A stretch of 64,000 nt of DNA from Anaerolineales bacterium (GCA_016927315.1 JAFGMV010000095.1:1-64000), one strand, 5' to 3'; counted from the stretch's first letter, positions 43,326-52,913 are shown. Notes: generated from the sequence alone by a model not told the origin. A program made the numbers and translations.

Positions 43326-43590
43326 GCAGGGATGTTAACCGCCTGCGGGCGGCGCTGGAGAATAAACATCGTATTCCCCAAACCATCGGGGTCTGTTTTA
43401 AAAAAGATGCGCATCTTTTGGTTAAAATATCGGACTTTTTTGATGCCGGCAGGTAAGTGGATTTAATCGGCTGCTCAGGAAATGTTATTGCAATAACAAC
43501 AAATTTGTATCCCTGCCAGCGAACAAAGGTGAGCGCGGCAGACTTTGGGCCAGAGGCTGGGATCAAATGTCCTCCCTGACACCCCCATTG

Positions 43591-43977
43591 TTACGATTTA
43601 TTTCGGGTGAATTCCAGCTTCTTAAGTGCTTCCCGGAACAACCGGCCGGGTTTGAATTTTACGTTGACCCGTTGAATGAAGGAGGCGTTGACTTCTACCT
43701 GCTCGTGTGCGCCTTTGACGCTGGCCGTCAGGCGGAGAGCGCCCAGTTCCCCCAGTTCGACGATATACCCTTGCGCCAGTTCTTGCGGGATCACGGTCAA
43801 CAGCGCTTCCAGGGTGGCCAGGGCATCAGCGCTGCTGACGGTCGAGATATAGCTGATCCGTTCAGCCAGCCTGCGGAAATCCGCCCGGCCGCGGCTTTTG
43901 AGGATCGGATAGTATTTTGGTGGGGCTTCCAGATCTTGGGGGTTCCTCTTGGGGACAATCGTATATTGTACAGCCAT
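43591..43977 (-). CDS. HU-related DNA-binding protein
   Basis: ATG 43977 (AGGAAGGA upstream) gives a 128-aa protein beginning MAVQYTIVPKRNPQDL. The pattern PPKYYPILKSRGRADFRRLAERI, then STVSSADALATLEAL and GYIVELGELGALRLTAS, follows the HU-related family best known from Bacteroidetes, which shares the HU core with an extra N-terminal strand. It should bind DNA without strong sequence preference. It ends with a short basic tail. A palindrome AAAAGATGC/GCATCTTTT at 43402-43419, followed by T residues on the minus strand, could end its transcript. The rest of 43326-43590 holds nothing else I can support. Confidence 0.75.
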   Translation of the reverse strand: MAVQYTIVPKRNPQDLEAPPKYYPILKSRGRADFRRLAERISYISTVSSADALATLEALLTVIPQELAQGYIVELGELGALRLTASVKGAHEQVEVNASFIQRVNVKFKPGRLFREALKKLEFTRNKS

Positions 43978-44071
43978 GTTTTTTTCCTTCCTGTTTGCTG
44001 TCTGTATGTGGGGGAGTATACTGCAAATTGGGGATATGTCCAGAGGCCGTTCAAGGATGAGAGAATGAAGG

Positions 44072-44112
44072 AAGAAGGTGACAGTCACTTTTGAAGCGGC
44101 CGTCACCTTCTT
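44072..44112. repeat. Hairpin element, copy 2 (GACAGTCAC...TGAAG type)
   Basis: AAGAAGGTGAC (44072-44082) pairs with GTCACCTTCTT (44102-44112). Its inner 28 nt (44080-44107) align with 7964-7991. Confidence 0.55.
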
Positions 44113-44222
44113 GGATGCGGGGACAAGGCATGCCGCGTCCCAACACATATTTTGGACGTGGGAAAATGGGTTTATCTCCCCTATGTCTTGCTTTTTCGCG
44201 AGCCTTTATGAATCCGGCTTTA

Positions 44223-44912
44223 CTACCAATTGCGGGGAATCACCCACGCGTCAAAGCCTTTCAGGTCCGTGATCCGGGCGGGGTCGAAGGTCTCAGCGGT
44301 CTTGCCGACGCTGATGACATTGTCCAGGCGCAGAGAGATGGGGCGCCGGCCTTTCTCCGAATAGCACCACAGGTAATCATAAACACTACTGTCCGTTGAT
44401 TCCCCGGGTTTGATATCCAGCGGGATGGCGAAGTAGTTCTCAACCTGGTCGCCTTTGACGCTGCGGTAGCGAATGAATATCTTTTCCTTGTTCTGGATGG
44501 CCTGGGTTACCAGTTCGACATTACGGTCCACGTTAAGCCGGACGGCTTTTTCGAGCGCAGACTGGACCTCCTGTTCGTTTTTAGCGTTCAGTACTTCCTG
44601 GTTGACCTCCTGTGCGATCTTCGGATTGTCGGTCAGTGCGCCCACTTCTGAGATGGTATCGGCCTTCTTCTGGTCCAGTTTGGCTGTGATGCCTTCCTTG
44701 GAGAACTGCAGTTCCGACAGGCGGTCAACGGCCAGCAGCAGCAGGCTGGCGATGGCCACGATCCCGATGATCCAGACGCGGTTGGTTGGGATATCCTTGT
44801 CCCCGCCCATGAGGACCTGGTACAGGGTGAAGGCATATGTACCAAAGACCAGATACTTCAGAATGGTAGAGGCCAGATTCTTTGAGTTCGGTTGATTGTC
44901 AGACGATTTCAT
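44223..44912 (-). CDS. Two-helix membrane protein with WYL-like C-terminal domain
   Basis: The product (229 aa) has an N-terminal pair of membrane helices (about residues 14-33 and 46-66), a helical middle (about 70-150) with KADTISEVGALTD and repeated Glu/Gln, and a C-terminal domain (about 150-225). That domain, IFIRYRSVKGDQVENYF followed by YLWCYSEKGRRPISLRLDNVISV, resembles the WYL ligand-sensing domain. WYL domains often occur in regulators of defence systems, but here the anchor is a membrane hairpin rather than a DNA-binding domain. The gene is divergent from the helicase gene, with a 224-nt space between starts. ATG 44912 follows AAGGATACGAT; 44954 is an alternative. The match is a judgement from motifs and is not certain. 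Confidence 0.55.
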   Translation of the reverse strand: MKSSDNQPNSKNLASTILKYLVFGTYAFTLYQVLMGGDKDIPTNRVWIIGIVAIASLLLLAVDRLSELQFSKEGITAKLDQKKADTISEVGALTDNPKIAQEVNQEVLNAKNEQEVQSALEKAVRLNVDRNVELVTQAIQNKEKIFIRYRSVKGDQVENYFAIPLDIKPGESTDSSVYDYLWCYSEKGRRPISLRLDNVISVGKTAETFDPARITDLKGFDAWVIPRNW

Positions 44913-45050
44913 ATCGTATCCTTTGCACACCAGATCGGATATTGTTTCATTCATTATACGATATTCTTTCATGATGAGGTTGGATCGGGATGGCTGCTTT
45001 TGATATTTAGGCCGGCAGGGGAAAAGGGATCGAGGAGAGAAGACAGCAGT

Positions 45051-45078
45051 TTGATATGGAGGCAATTTATGCAATAAT
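45051..45078 (+). promoter_or_regulatory. Possible promoter of the helicase gene
   Basis: TTGATA (45051-45056) and AATAAT (45073-45078) are 16 nt apart. They lie between the divergent membrane-protein and helicase genes. Confidence 0.45.
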
Positions 45079-45136
45079 GATATTGAAACCCGGCAGAAAA
45101 TTATTGTGCCTGCTTATGCCGGGCCAGGAGGGCCGC

Positions 45137-48100
45137 ATGACCGTTCGTACACCGGATGAAACCTTTGATCTAGAGCAATTTCTGGAGCAACTCCCATTAT
45201 GGGAGCCGCAGCGTGCCTCTGTTGAGTGTATGCGTAATTACATTTGGGCTTACCAGGGCGGCGAGGTGACAGAGTCTGCAATGGTTCATATGCCCACCGG
45301 AAGCGGTAAGACAGGCGTTATTGCAACCCTGGCGCGTTTTCTCGAAGAGGTTGGTTGTGTTCTGGTCTTGACTCCCCGCGTGGCACTAAGGGAGCAATTA
45401 TTTCGGGATATCGATCACAGGTTTTATGAGCACCTTGATCCTTCACCGGATATTGAAAAATTGCCAAAGGACGTTGTCCAGGTTAAAAGCCGGGAAAGGG
45501 TTCTGGATCTTGAAAATATCGATGCGACCGTTTTAATCTCTACGATCCAGATGATTTCGAATATGAGTAAAGATACTCGCAATGGAAAGGAATGGGATAC
45601 ACTGCTTGCGCATGTATCCCTGGTGATCATTGATGAGGGTCATTGTGAACCCGCTTCATTCTGGAGTACGTGTATTCGTTCTTTTAAAACACCCAAGATA
45701 ATTTTTACAGCCACTCCATTTAGGAACGACCTGAAATATTTTGATATAAACACTGACTACCTATATAGTTATACCTTTCACCATGCCCTGGAAGACCGTA
45801 TTTTGAGAGAGGTAGATTTTATCGAGATGAAAAGGACAAAAGATCCTGAAAAATTCATTGATCAGCTGCTTGATTTTTATGACAGAAAATTCAGGGGAGA
45901 GGAAGAAAACCAGGTGCGCGTGATCATTCGGTGTGATTCGCGCGAAGAAATTCGACAAATTAAACACATCCTTGTCGAGCGAAGGCGAAGTTGTATCGCC
46001 ATCCATGAGACATTTACGGATGACGATGATGGATATGAACGCAGACAGGTTCCGGAAATATCAAAAGAAAAGGATATTGAGGCCACTTTCTGGATTCACC
46101 AATTCAAACTCCAGGAGGGGATCGATGATTCCAGATTCCAGGTGCTGGCGCCATTCGACCCGATCCGGGACGGGCGGGCTTTAATCCAGCAGATCGGACG
46201 TATTATCCGCAATCCCACCCGTGACCCGGATGCGAAGGGGTATGTATTGGATTTTTCGGGTGGTCAACAGCAGGATATCTGGCGCGGGTTCGTTAACTAT
46301 GACAAAGCTTTGACCAGATACGGAATCAAAGCCTTTAAAATGGCGACAGGCTCCGGGTGGTTAACGGAATTGTTTGAAGCCCAACCGCTGCTTACTTATA
46401 TCGAACATCGTTTTCGTCGTCCGGTGGATATCGAGAAAATAAATCCAGGAACAGACCTGGACCTGCCGCGGATGGTCAACCTGCGGTATGTTGAGCGTGG
46501 TTTTCGTCTCGCAAATTTGTGTGCTCATCTGGAAAAGGAGTTCAAAGATAACGATCGCACCTTTAGCCGTTATGAGGTTGGTGAAGCCATCATTTATGTT
46601 TATGTAACCATCAACAATTCGCCTTTATTGACCAGGCATTATTTCCTGGAGCCAAAATTAGGGGTTACCTATCTGCGCCTGATGAAAAAACCCGCTGCGG
46701 GTAATGAAAAACAAATCCTGGCCTTTTATGACAGCTCTGGCCATCTCCCTATTCGATATGATGAAGTCCGGTTGGGCAGCGCAGTCGAGTCCATCAGGCT
46801 TAAACGGCTTTTTAGCAATGATTATAGAAGTTGTTTAACCAATGTGTCCCTGCGGAATTCAAACCTGGGAACAATTGCCATTCGCGCCCGTACGATCTCA
46901 GCGGCGGATATTTACGATACCGTCTCTGCCTTTGATGATCATGCCCAGATTTGCAGTAATGTAACCGGGTACAGCTGGGAGCAGGAGGATTTCGAAAAAA
47001 CCGGCAGGTCATTACGTCGTTACCTGGGTTTTCAAAGAGGCCGAATTTCTGAAGCCAGTGAACGCTGCGGGTTATCTGGATATGAAAGCTGGCTTTCTAC
47101 TGTTGCAGGCACAATTCGTGCTCCCAGGAATTTGCTCCCAGCCTTTCGCCGTTATGCCATTGATGCGGCAGATGTCGCCGATGGTACACCCAGACATATT
47201 TTATTGGACTTGTTAGAAGTCCAGGATTTTTTCGAAACCGTTGGGAAGAAAAAAGAGCCAATGATGATCCAGGACGTGTCCTGTGAGGTGACCAAAGGAT
47301 CGTTTGAAGTCATTGCAAATCGAAAAAAGTGTAAAGTGCATGTTGGTTATGATAAAAAGCGCCGACGATATCATCTGGATTCCAAGGATATTGATGAACT
47401 GTATCGAAACATCCGGGAGAATGATGATCGTGGGTTGATCACATACCTCAATCAGGAACAATCGTTCCGGATCATTCCCAATACCGAAGAAGTAATTTAC
47501 ACAATGGGTGAGTTTTACCAACCGATGTTCAAGGTTGGTAAAAGTTTTGACCCGCACTTGTTTGAAGTCAGTCAGGTGCTGGTTCCGGCGCCGATATTGG
47601 CTGAGGTCGCCAGTGAGAAAGGAGAACCGCCTGATCCATCCGGATGGGCCAGGGACACTTTATTTGGCGTGATCGACAACCTGGGCAAACCTTTCAAAGA
47701 GGAAGACCAGCTTAAATTCGAAACAATTGACAATCAGGGGAATAAAGCTTTTCTTCATGAGTACTTTGGCGAACCGGATATTGTTGTCTGTGATGATATG
47801 GGCACGGAAGCGGCAGATTTCATCCTGGCCGATTCGCAGAAGCGGCGGGTGGTATTTATTCATGCCAAAGGAAACCCAAAATTAAAGCCTGCATCAGCGA
47901 GTGCACTGCAGGATGTGGTCGGACAGGCGACCAAGAATATCAATTTTCTGGGGATGTTCAACGAGACACTGCCCAAGAACCTGGGGCGTTGGGATGAGCC
48001 CTGGATGGGTCCCAAGGGTACCTGCGTCAACAAGCGGATTCGGGCTGGGGCGGCCACGGGAAAAGAAACCTGGGAGCAGATCCAGAAGATCATCCATCAC

Positions 48101-48283
48101 CCGCTGGCCGACCGGGAAGTCTGGTTGTTCATGGGGAAGACCCTGTCGAAGAGCAGGTTTGAAGAATTACTAAAGATGTCGCCTCCGGGAGCGGAAGCTC
48201 TCCAGGGCGCTTACCTGCTGTTTGCTACGATGACCAACGTGGCCTCTGTAGGCGCCAAGCTGCGAGTGTTCTGTTATCCATAA
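45137..48283 (+). CDS. Large SF2 helicase with possible C-terminal nuclease-like domain
   Basis: The 1048-aa protein has the SF2 motor in residues about 20-380: Walker A TGSGKT (54-59), a DEGH box (166-169), motif III FTATPF, motif V FKLQEGID, and motif VI QQIGRIIRN (351-359). The remaining 650 residues are not a standard helicase extension. Near the end, EPDIVVCDDMGTEAADF...VVFIHAKGN (to about 911) has the layout of a PD-(D/E)XK nuclease core, but with HxK instead of ExK, so activity is uncertain. ATG 45137 is preceded by AGGAGGG. Base composition is AT-richer than in the genes before 43000. It resembles type III restriction or defence helicases, but no restriction or methylase partner is visible. 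Confidence 0.75.
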   Translation: MTVRTPDETFDLEQFLEQLPLWEPQRASVECMRNYIWAYQGGEVTESAMVHMPTGSGKTGVIATLARFLEEVGCVLVLTPRVALREQLFRDIDHRFYEHLDPSPDIEKLPKDVVQVKSRERVLDLENIDATVLISTIQMISNMSKDTRNGKEWDTLLAHVSLVIIDEGHCEPASFWSTCIRSFKTPKIIFTATPFRNDLKYFDINTDYLYSYTFHHALEDRILREVDFIEMKRTKDPEKFIDQLLDFYDRKFRGEEENQVRVIIRCDSREEIRQIKHILVERRRSCIAIHETFTDDDDGYERRQVPEISKEKDIEATFWIHQFKLQEGIDDSRFQVLAPFDPIRDGRALIQQIGRIIRNPTRDPDAKGYVLDFSGGQQQDIWRGFVNYDKALTRYGIKAFKMATGSGWLTELFEAQPLLTYIEHRFRRPVDIEKINPGTDLDLPRMVNLRYVERGFRLANLCAHLEKEFKDNDRTFSRYEVGEAIIYVYVTINNSPLLTRHYFLEPKLGVTYLRLMKKPAAGNEKQILAFYDSSGHLPIRYDEVRLGSAVESIRLKRLFSNDYRSCLTNVSLRNSNLGTIAIRARTISAADIYDTVSAFDDHAQICSNVTGYSWEQEDFEKTGRSLRRYLGFQRGRISEASERCGLSGYESWLSTVAGTIRAPRNLLPAFRRYAIDAADVADGTPRHILLDLLEVQDFFETVGKKKEPMMIQDVSCEVTKGSFEVIANRKKCKVHVGYDKKRRRYHLDSKDIDELYRNIRENDDRGLITYLNQEQSFRIIPNTEEVIYTMGEFYQPMFKVGKSFDPHLFEVSQVLVPAPILAEVASEKGEPPDPSGWARDTLFGVIDNLGKPFKEEDQLKFETIDNQGNKAFLHEYFGEPDIVVCDDMGTEAADFILADSQKRRVVFIHAKGNPKLKPASASALQDVVGQATKNINFLGMFNETLPKNLGRWDEPWMGPKGTCVNKRIRAGAATGKETWEQIQKIIHHPLADREVWLFMGKTLSKSRFEELLKMSPPGAEALQGAYLLFATMTNVASVGAKLRVFCYP

Positions 48284-48324
48284 GGCAGCACCACCGCACT
48301 GAAGAAAGGCCGGCTCTACACTAA

Positions 48325-48355
48325 AAGCCGCATCTCTTGCACCGAGATGCGGCTT
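48325..48355 (-). terminator. Intrinsic terminator between convergent helicase and lipid kinase genes
   Basis: AAGCCGCATCTC (48325-48336) pairs with GAGATGCGGCTT (48344-48355) in a 12-bp stem with a 7-nt loop. The minus-strand side is followed by TTTTAG, so it fits the kinase gene best. Confidence 0.75.
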
Positions 48356-48385
48356 GATAAACAATGGTTGTTTCAGGTTGGAGAG

Positions 48386-49273
48386 CTACACCAGCACCTC
48401 AATCGCATGTTTCAACATCTTGACGTCGATCGGGCTGCTGCCGACCAATTCCCCGTCGATGTTCAGGATATGGTCAACTTGCGGGACAATGGAAAATTCC
48501 CTGGCCTGGAAGTACTGAACCGCGGGATCGCCGATGTGCTTGCCGTCGAAGATCTGGGTAAACAGGGAGAGCAGTTTCAACCGCCCGGCTTTACGGACGA
48601 TCAGCAGGTCGATCAGACCGTCATCCACCTCGGCCAGGGGGGCAAGCTTCATACCGTTCCCGGCGTAGATAGTGTTGCAGCCCAGGATGAAGCCATAATC
48701 CCCGGCGATCTTCTGGTCGTCGATGCGGATCTTTGCCAGGCGCATTTTGTTGCGCATAACCTCGATGATCGAAGCCAGGTTATAGCGCTGCCCACCAGCC
48801 CAACGCAGGTTCTCAGCGGTGATGTTGATATCCGTTGGCAGTCCCCAGCCGACGATGTTGAAGCCGTATATGATCTCCCCGGCGGCATCTACTTCAGCGA
48901 TATCGATCTTGCGCCGTTTGCCGCTCAGGATACGGGCTGTAGCTTCGACCGGATCCAGGCAGTCGATCGTGCGCATAAAGGAATTGCCTGTTCCGCCGGT
49001 CACCAGCCCGATTGGCAGCCTTTGGCCATCTTCACGGGTCAGCATGCCGTTCAACAACTCATGCATAGTGCCATCACCGCCGATAGCGCACAGGCCATCG
49101 TAGCCCTTGAAATCCAGGTCGTTGGCCATGACCCGGGCATGTCCGGCGTAGCGAGTTTCTTTGATATCCAGTTGTGCACCGCCGGCTTCGAAAACCGGGC
49201 GGACCTTTTCCAGGATCGCCGGCCCTCGCTGGTTGCCCCCGTGCGGATTTACGATCAGATAATATTTTCCCAT
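48386..49273 (-). CDS. Diacylglycerol kinase-family lipid kinase
   Basis: The 295-aa product starts KYYLIVNPHGGNQRG, the phosphate-donor loop of DAGK-type kinases, and has the GGDGTMHELLNG nucleotide motif and LVTGGTGNSFMRTI. Family members phosphorylate diacylglycerol, or sometimes sphingosine-like or undecaprenol lipids, at the membrane. The substrate is not readable from the sequence. Its terminator lies directly downstream. Confidence 0.9.
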   Translation of the reverse strand: MGKYYLIVNPHGGNQRGPAILEKVRPVFEAGGAQLDIKETRYAGHARVMANDLDFKGYDGLCAIGGDGTMHELLNGMLTREDGQRLPIGLVTGGTGNSFMRTIDCLDPVEATARILSGKRRKIDIAEVDAAGEIIYGFNIVGWGLPTDINITAENLRWAGGQRYNLASIIEVMRNKMRLAKIRIDDQKIAGDYGFILGCNTIYAGNGMKLAPLAEVDDGLIDLLIVRKAGRLKLLSLFTQIFDGKHIGDPAVQYFQAREFSIVPQVDHILNIDGELVGSSPIDVKMLKHAIEVLV

Positions 49274-49338
49274 AGTCGCCTCAAGTGATTAAAGTTGGAT
49301 CCACATAGTTTTATAACACACAATTGATGTTTGCGTTC

Positions 49339-50268
49339 TCAGTTGGCGTGGAATTTTTTGGACACTTTCGATCCATTGAGCAGCACCAGGCTGCCTTCCT
49401 GGACCCCTGAAAGGGAAGCCATGTGCTTACATTTGATCCGCAGCAGGAAGAAAAGCCTTTCATTGGCTTCCGGGAGCAGGGTCTCGTAGTTTCCCTGGCC
49501 TTTTGAAATGATCACATCCGCTGCAGCGAAGTGCTGCCTGAATATGCGGCTGCTTTCAGGCAGGATGGTGCCCGGGTAAACGCTGCCGCTGGAGATGCAA
49601 GCTGCGACTTGAGAGAAGCCTGTTTCGTGCGCGTCCTGCAGGGTCGCGTCGTTGATGATCGGTCTATCCCTGAAGGCGGCGGTAACTTCTATCTGGGGGT
49701 ATTTTCGCCGGATCTCCCGGATGAAGAGCATATCGAAGATGATTTCCCCGCAATTATCACAGACATATAAGAGCGTTGAGGCGCGGCGCAGTTTCTCGTG
49801 AAGTTCTTTAATATCATACCAGTCGAACGAAGGTTTATGCAGGGCTTGAAGTTCTGCTTCGACGTTCAACCCGCGGCTGTTCTTGGCGCCAAAGTCGATA
49901 ATATTCCCGGCGGCGGCAATATGCAGGCTGGTTTCCAGGGGTGTCTGGCTGGCCTGTATGGTTTGCTTGAATTGTTCAGCATACTGGAGGGCGACCTGGT
50001 TAGACTTTTGCTTGATCTCTGCATATAGATCGAATTCAGGCCCCTTCCCCATTTCTTCCAGGATCGTATCGGTGATGCGGCGGATGATGTGCTGTGCCAG
50101 CAAGGGTTTTTTCTCCGACTCTTCCAGGATCGCCTGGGTGGCTTTCAGGACACGCGCGGACTGCTGGGTTGTGAGTTTGGCCAGCTTGATGGTCGCTTTG
50201 ACCTGGTCGAGGATGCAGGGGTGACAGTCGGGGACAAAAATCATCTGGTAATTTTGCTGTAATGTCAT
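49339..50268 (-). CDS. ARMT1-like (DUF89) damage-control phosphatase family
   Basis: The 309-aa product has the DUF89 layout: an N-terminal helical region with a Cys pair (PDCHPCILDQ), LHIAAAGNIIDFGAK, the metal-site strand VCDNCGEIIFDMLFIRE, and VIISKGQGNYETL near the C-terminus. DUF89 proteins are metal-dependent phosphatases thought to remove damaged or excess sugar phosphates. Metal-binding Asp and Asn residues are visible. The substrate is unknown. Confidence 0.85.
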   Translation of the reverse strand: MTLQQNYQMIFVPDCHPCILDQVKATIKLAKLTTQQSARVLKATQAILEESEKKPLLAQHIIRRITDTILEEMGKGPEFDLYAEIKQKSNQVALQYAEQFKQTIQASQTPLETSLHIAAAGNIIDFGAKNSRGLNVEAELQALHKPSFDWYDIKELHEKLRRASTLLYVCDNCGEIIFDMLFIREIRRKYPQIEVTAAFRDRPIINDATLQDAHETGFSQVAACISSGSVYPGTILPESSRIFRQHFAAADVIISKGQGNYETLLPEANERLFFLLRIKCKHMASLSGVQEGSLVLLNGSKVSKKFHAN

Positions 50269-50415
50269 TGGTAAGTGTCCTTGTTCTGGAATGTGAACTG
50301 AGCGCCTGGCAAATCTTTCGCCAGGCGCTCATATTGTACTATTATTATGGGTGATTTCTCTTAGTCTGAGCGCATTCTTCGCTGTGTCCCAATTCCGTTC
50401 AGGGACCTGGTTGTT

Positions 50416-50976
50416 TCAGGCGTTGATCCTCAGGACCTTGCCGGCGAACCAATCGCCGATCTTGTAGATGCCATGGATCAGGGGCAGGGTGCGTTTCCCG
50501 TAGATGACGGTTTGCGCCAGGTTCAATCCCAGGATACCCAGCCACAGCATCAGGTACCACAGCGGTGCGTATTCTTGCTGTACGTATCGCCAGACCAGCA
50601 GGCTGCCCAGGGGGAGCAGCAGCAGGACTGCGGTTACCAACCCGGGGGCATACTGCCTGAAATAAACGCTCCAATAGACATGCTGCAGGGCGTTTCCGCA
50701 GGCCAGGATCACTGCTGGTAAGAACACCCAGGCCGCCGCAGCAGGCGTCCCGGGCAGCGTACCTGCGGCAGCCCAAAGGATCGCCGCGAGGCTGATGAAG
50801 ATGATCCAGCCACGGGCGTTCCGTGTGTTCGAAGCCGCCGGCATGTTGATGAAGTTGCGATGTTCAAAGTCGGCGATATTCCATTCTTCCAGTTCGTGAA
50901 TAATAAAGGACAAGATGAACAGCCACAGCAGGTTCATGAAACTGAGACTTCCAAGGGTATGAATTATAGCGATCAT
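50416..50976 (-). CDS. HXXEE domain membrane protein
   Basis: The 186-aa product begins MIAIIHTLGSLSF, followed by a membrane helix ending in IIHELEEWNIADFE, the HxxEE signature of this small family. Four or five further hydrophobic helices follow. The function of HXXEE proteins is unknown. ATG 50976 is preceded by AAAGGAG with a 6-nt spacer, better than the starts at 51036 or 51000. It lies downstream of a Crp-type regulator gene read in the same direction. Confidence 0.7.
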   Translation of the reverse strand: MIAIIHTLGSLSFMNLLWLFILSFIIHELEEWNIADFEHRNFINMPAASNTRNARGWIIFISLAAILWAAAGTLPGTPAAAAWVFLPAVILACGNALQHVYWSVYFRQYAPGLVTAVLLLLPLGSLLVWRYVQQEYAPLWYLMLWLGILGLNLAQTVIYGKRTLPLIHGIYKIGDWFAGKVLRINA

Positions 50977-51126
50977 GTTGTACTCCTTTGATAAATTCAT
51001 TTCACCAAAGATAACATCGAGTAAAAATAATTTCATTAACCCGGGTTAATGGGCTTGCCTGGGGATGCGGCGGCGTCAGGGAATACGACCCGCATGCTGG
51101 CTTTGGCGTAAAAGATGCCAGATATG

Positions 51127-51753
51127 TCACTCTTCTTGTAATTTACCAGATGAAGCGCTAATTTTCCTGCGAACGCGCGATAAGGCTACGTCCGTAACAC
51201 CCAAAAACGAGGCAATATGGTATTGCGGGATGCGATCTGCCAGCCCGGGATATTCGTTCATAAAACTGTGGTAGCGGGTTTCCAGCGAATCGAGCAGCAA
51301 TTCCTTCTCCCGGTTCTCCTTCACCAGGAACATCATTTCCGCATGCTTGCGGCCGATCCTTTCCCAGCAGGGATGGCGTGAATAGTATTCTTTTAATGAA
51401 GGGTTGGGAAGGACAATTGTCTTTGTCGGCTCCAGCGCCTGGATAAAAAACCCGCAGGGGGCGTTCAGCACGAGTGACTGGAACGAACCGGCCATCTGCC
51501 CTTCCATGGCGAAATGCTTATTGAATTCCTTACCGTCCACTGTGGAATAAAAAAAACGCACCAGGCCCTGGTGAATGAAATAGAAATTTTCAGCCACATC
51601 CCCGGCCTGGAGGAGATATTGGGATTTCTCGAACCTGCGCTCCGAGATTTGCTGCAGCAGATGGAGCCATTCCCCTTCGGGAATATCCGCCAGTGCATAC
51701 AAGGATGCTTTCAGTTCTTCAATCGCTCGTTGATTCTTAAGTATCGTTGGCAT
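51127..51753 (-). CDS. Crp/Fnr-family transcriptional regulator
   Basis: The 208-aa product has an N-terminal cyclic-nucleotide-binding fold (about 20-130, with YLLQAGDVAENFYFIHQGLVRFF) and a C-terminal winged helix with YHIASFLGVTDVALSRVRRKI. Residues that bind cAMP in Crp are not clearly kept, and there are no Fnr-type cysteines. The group resembles the CRP-like regulators next to HXXEE genes. It probably controls its neighbours, perhaps 50416-50976. Confidence 0.85.
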   Translation of the reverse strand: MPTILKNQRAIEELKASLYALADIPEGEWLHLLQQISERRFEKSQYLLQAGDVAENFYFIHQGLVRFFYSTVDGKEFNKHFAMEGQMAGSFQSLVLNAPCGFFIQALEPTKTIVLPNPSLKEYYSRHPCWERIGRKHAEMMFLVKENREKELLLDSLETRYHSFMNEYPGLADRIPQYHIASFLGVTDVALSRVRRKISASSGKLQEE

Positions 51754-51869
51754 GGCATCCTTGTTTATGATCCTGAAGTCTCACCGCGATTGTCTTTATC
51801 CCGGTGCTCGATGGCTGCCTGGATGCAGGTTCTGCCGGGAAAGGGAAGGGCTGGTCATAACAGGTTCCA

Positions 51870-52901
51870 TTAAAATTCGATCATTGCTTTGCAAATCCCA
51901 TCTTCCAGGGAAGCAGCCAGTTCAAAAGCTTGTGGGGATTGATCCAAACGGAAGCGGTGGGTGATCAGGGACTGCAGATCAACGATGCCTCGCTTTATCA
52001 GGGCGATACCCCGTTCGTGAACAGATTTCATCCGGCGCGACATCAGGATGGTCAGTCCTTTGCTGCGAGCCGGTCCATTCGGATACGTGGTGATATCTTT
52101 GCGCGGAATCCCAACCACCACGACTTTACCGCCCGGGCGGGCCATCTGGACGGCCTGTCCCACTGCTTCTTTTCCCCACGCGGCTTCGATGGCGACATCC
52201 ACACCCCGTCCGTGGGTCTGTTCCAAGAGCCACTCGGCCGGGTCTCCCTCATCCGGGTTGCATACCGCTGCTGCCCCGGCCCGTTTTGCCATTTCCCTTC
52301 TTTTGGCGACCGGTTCACTTACATACACCGCCCGGGTGAATGAGGCCAGCGCTAACTGCAGCAGGACCTGCCCAATTGGGCCGGCGCCAAGGATGGCAAC
52401 AGAATCGCCTGGTTTGATCCTGGCCAGCGTCATGACATGGATCCCGATCCCAAGGGGTTCCAGCATGGCGCCATCGGAGAAATCAAGGCTGTCTGGCAGC
52501 GGTACACACAGGTGGGCCGGTTGTGCATAGTATTCACACATTCCTCCCTGGACGGGTGGCGAGGCGGGGAAGCGGGTGTTTGGACAGCAGTTGATATTCC
52601 CGTCCAGGCAGACTTCGCAGCGCATGCAAGGTATGGCAGGATCGATGGCCACCCGGGCGCCGACAGCCGGGCCGTCGGTATCTGGACCAAGGGCGACGAT
52701 TTCGCCTGCAAATTCGTGCCCCAGAATAAATGGAGGTGTTACGACCGCTTCCCCAATGCGTCCGTCAAGGTAGAAATGCACATCCGAACCACAGACTCCC
52801 ATTGCCCGCACTTTTACCAGGGCTTCGCCCGCACCCGGTTCCGGATCGGGGACTTCATCAATTCGCATATCACGAATTCCGTGCAAACGGGCTGCTTTCA
52901 T
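51870..52901 (-). CDS. Zinc-dependent polyol/alcohol dehydrogenase
   Basis: The 343-aa medium-chain dehydrogenase has both zinc sites. The catalytic site is GVCGSDVHFYLDG and ILGHEFAGE; the structural site is the CMRCEVCLDGNINCC block. The Rossmann loop is VAILGAGPIGQVLLQ. This matches sorbitol/xylitol dehydrogenase-like proteins. It is the last gene of the run IMPase-MFS-GH3-dehydrogenase, so it may oxidise the sugar or polyol released by the glycoside hydrolase. Confidence 0.88.
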   Translation of the reverse strand: MKAARLHGIRDMRIDEVPDPEPGAGEALVKVRAMGVCGSDVHFYLDGRIGEAVVTPPFILGHEFAGEIVALGPDTDGPAVGARVAIDPAIPCMRCEVCLDGNINCCPNTRFPASPPVQGGMCEYYAQPAHLCVPLPDSLDFSDGAMLEPLGIGIHVMTLARIKPGDSVAILGAGPIGQVLLQLALASFTRAVYVSEPVAKRREMAKRAGAAAVCNPDEGDPAEWLLEQTHGRGVDVAIEAAWGKEAVGQAVQMARPGGKVVVVGIPRKDITTYPNGPARSKGLTILMSRRMKSVHERGIALIKRGIVDLQSLITHRFRLDQSPQAFELAASLEDGICKAMIEF

Positions 52902-52913
52902 GGATGATCTCCT

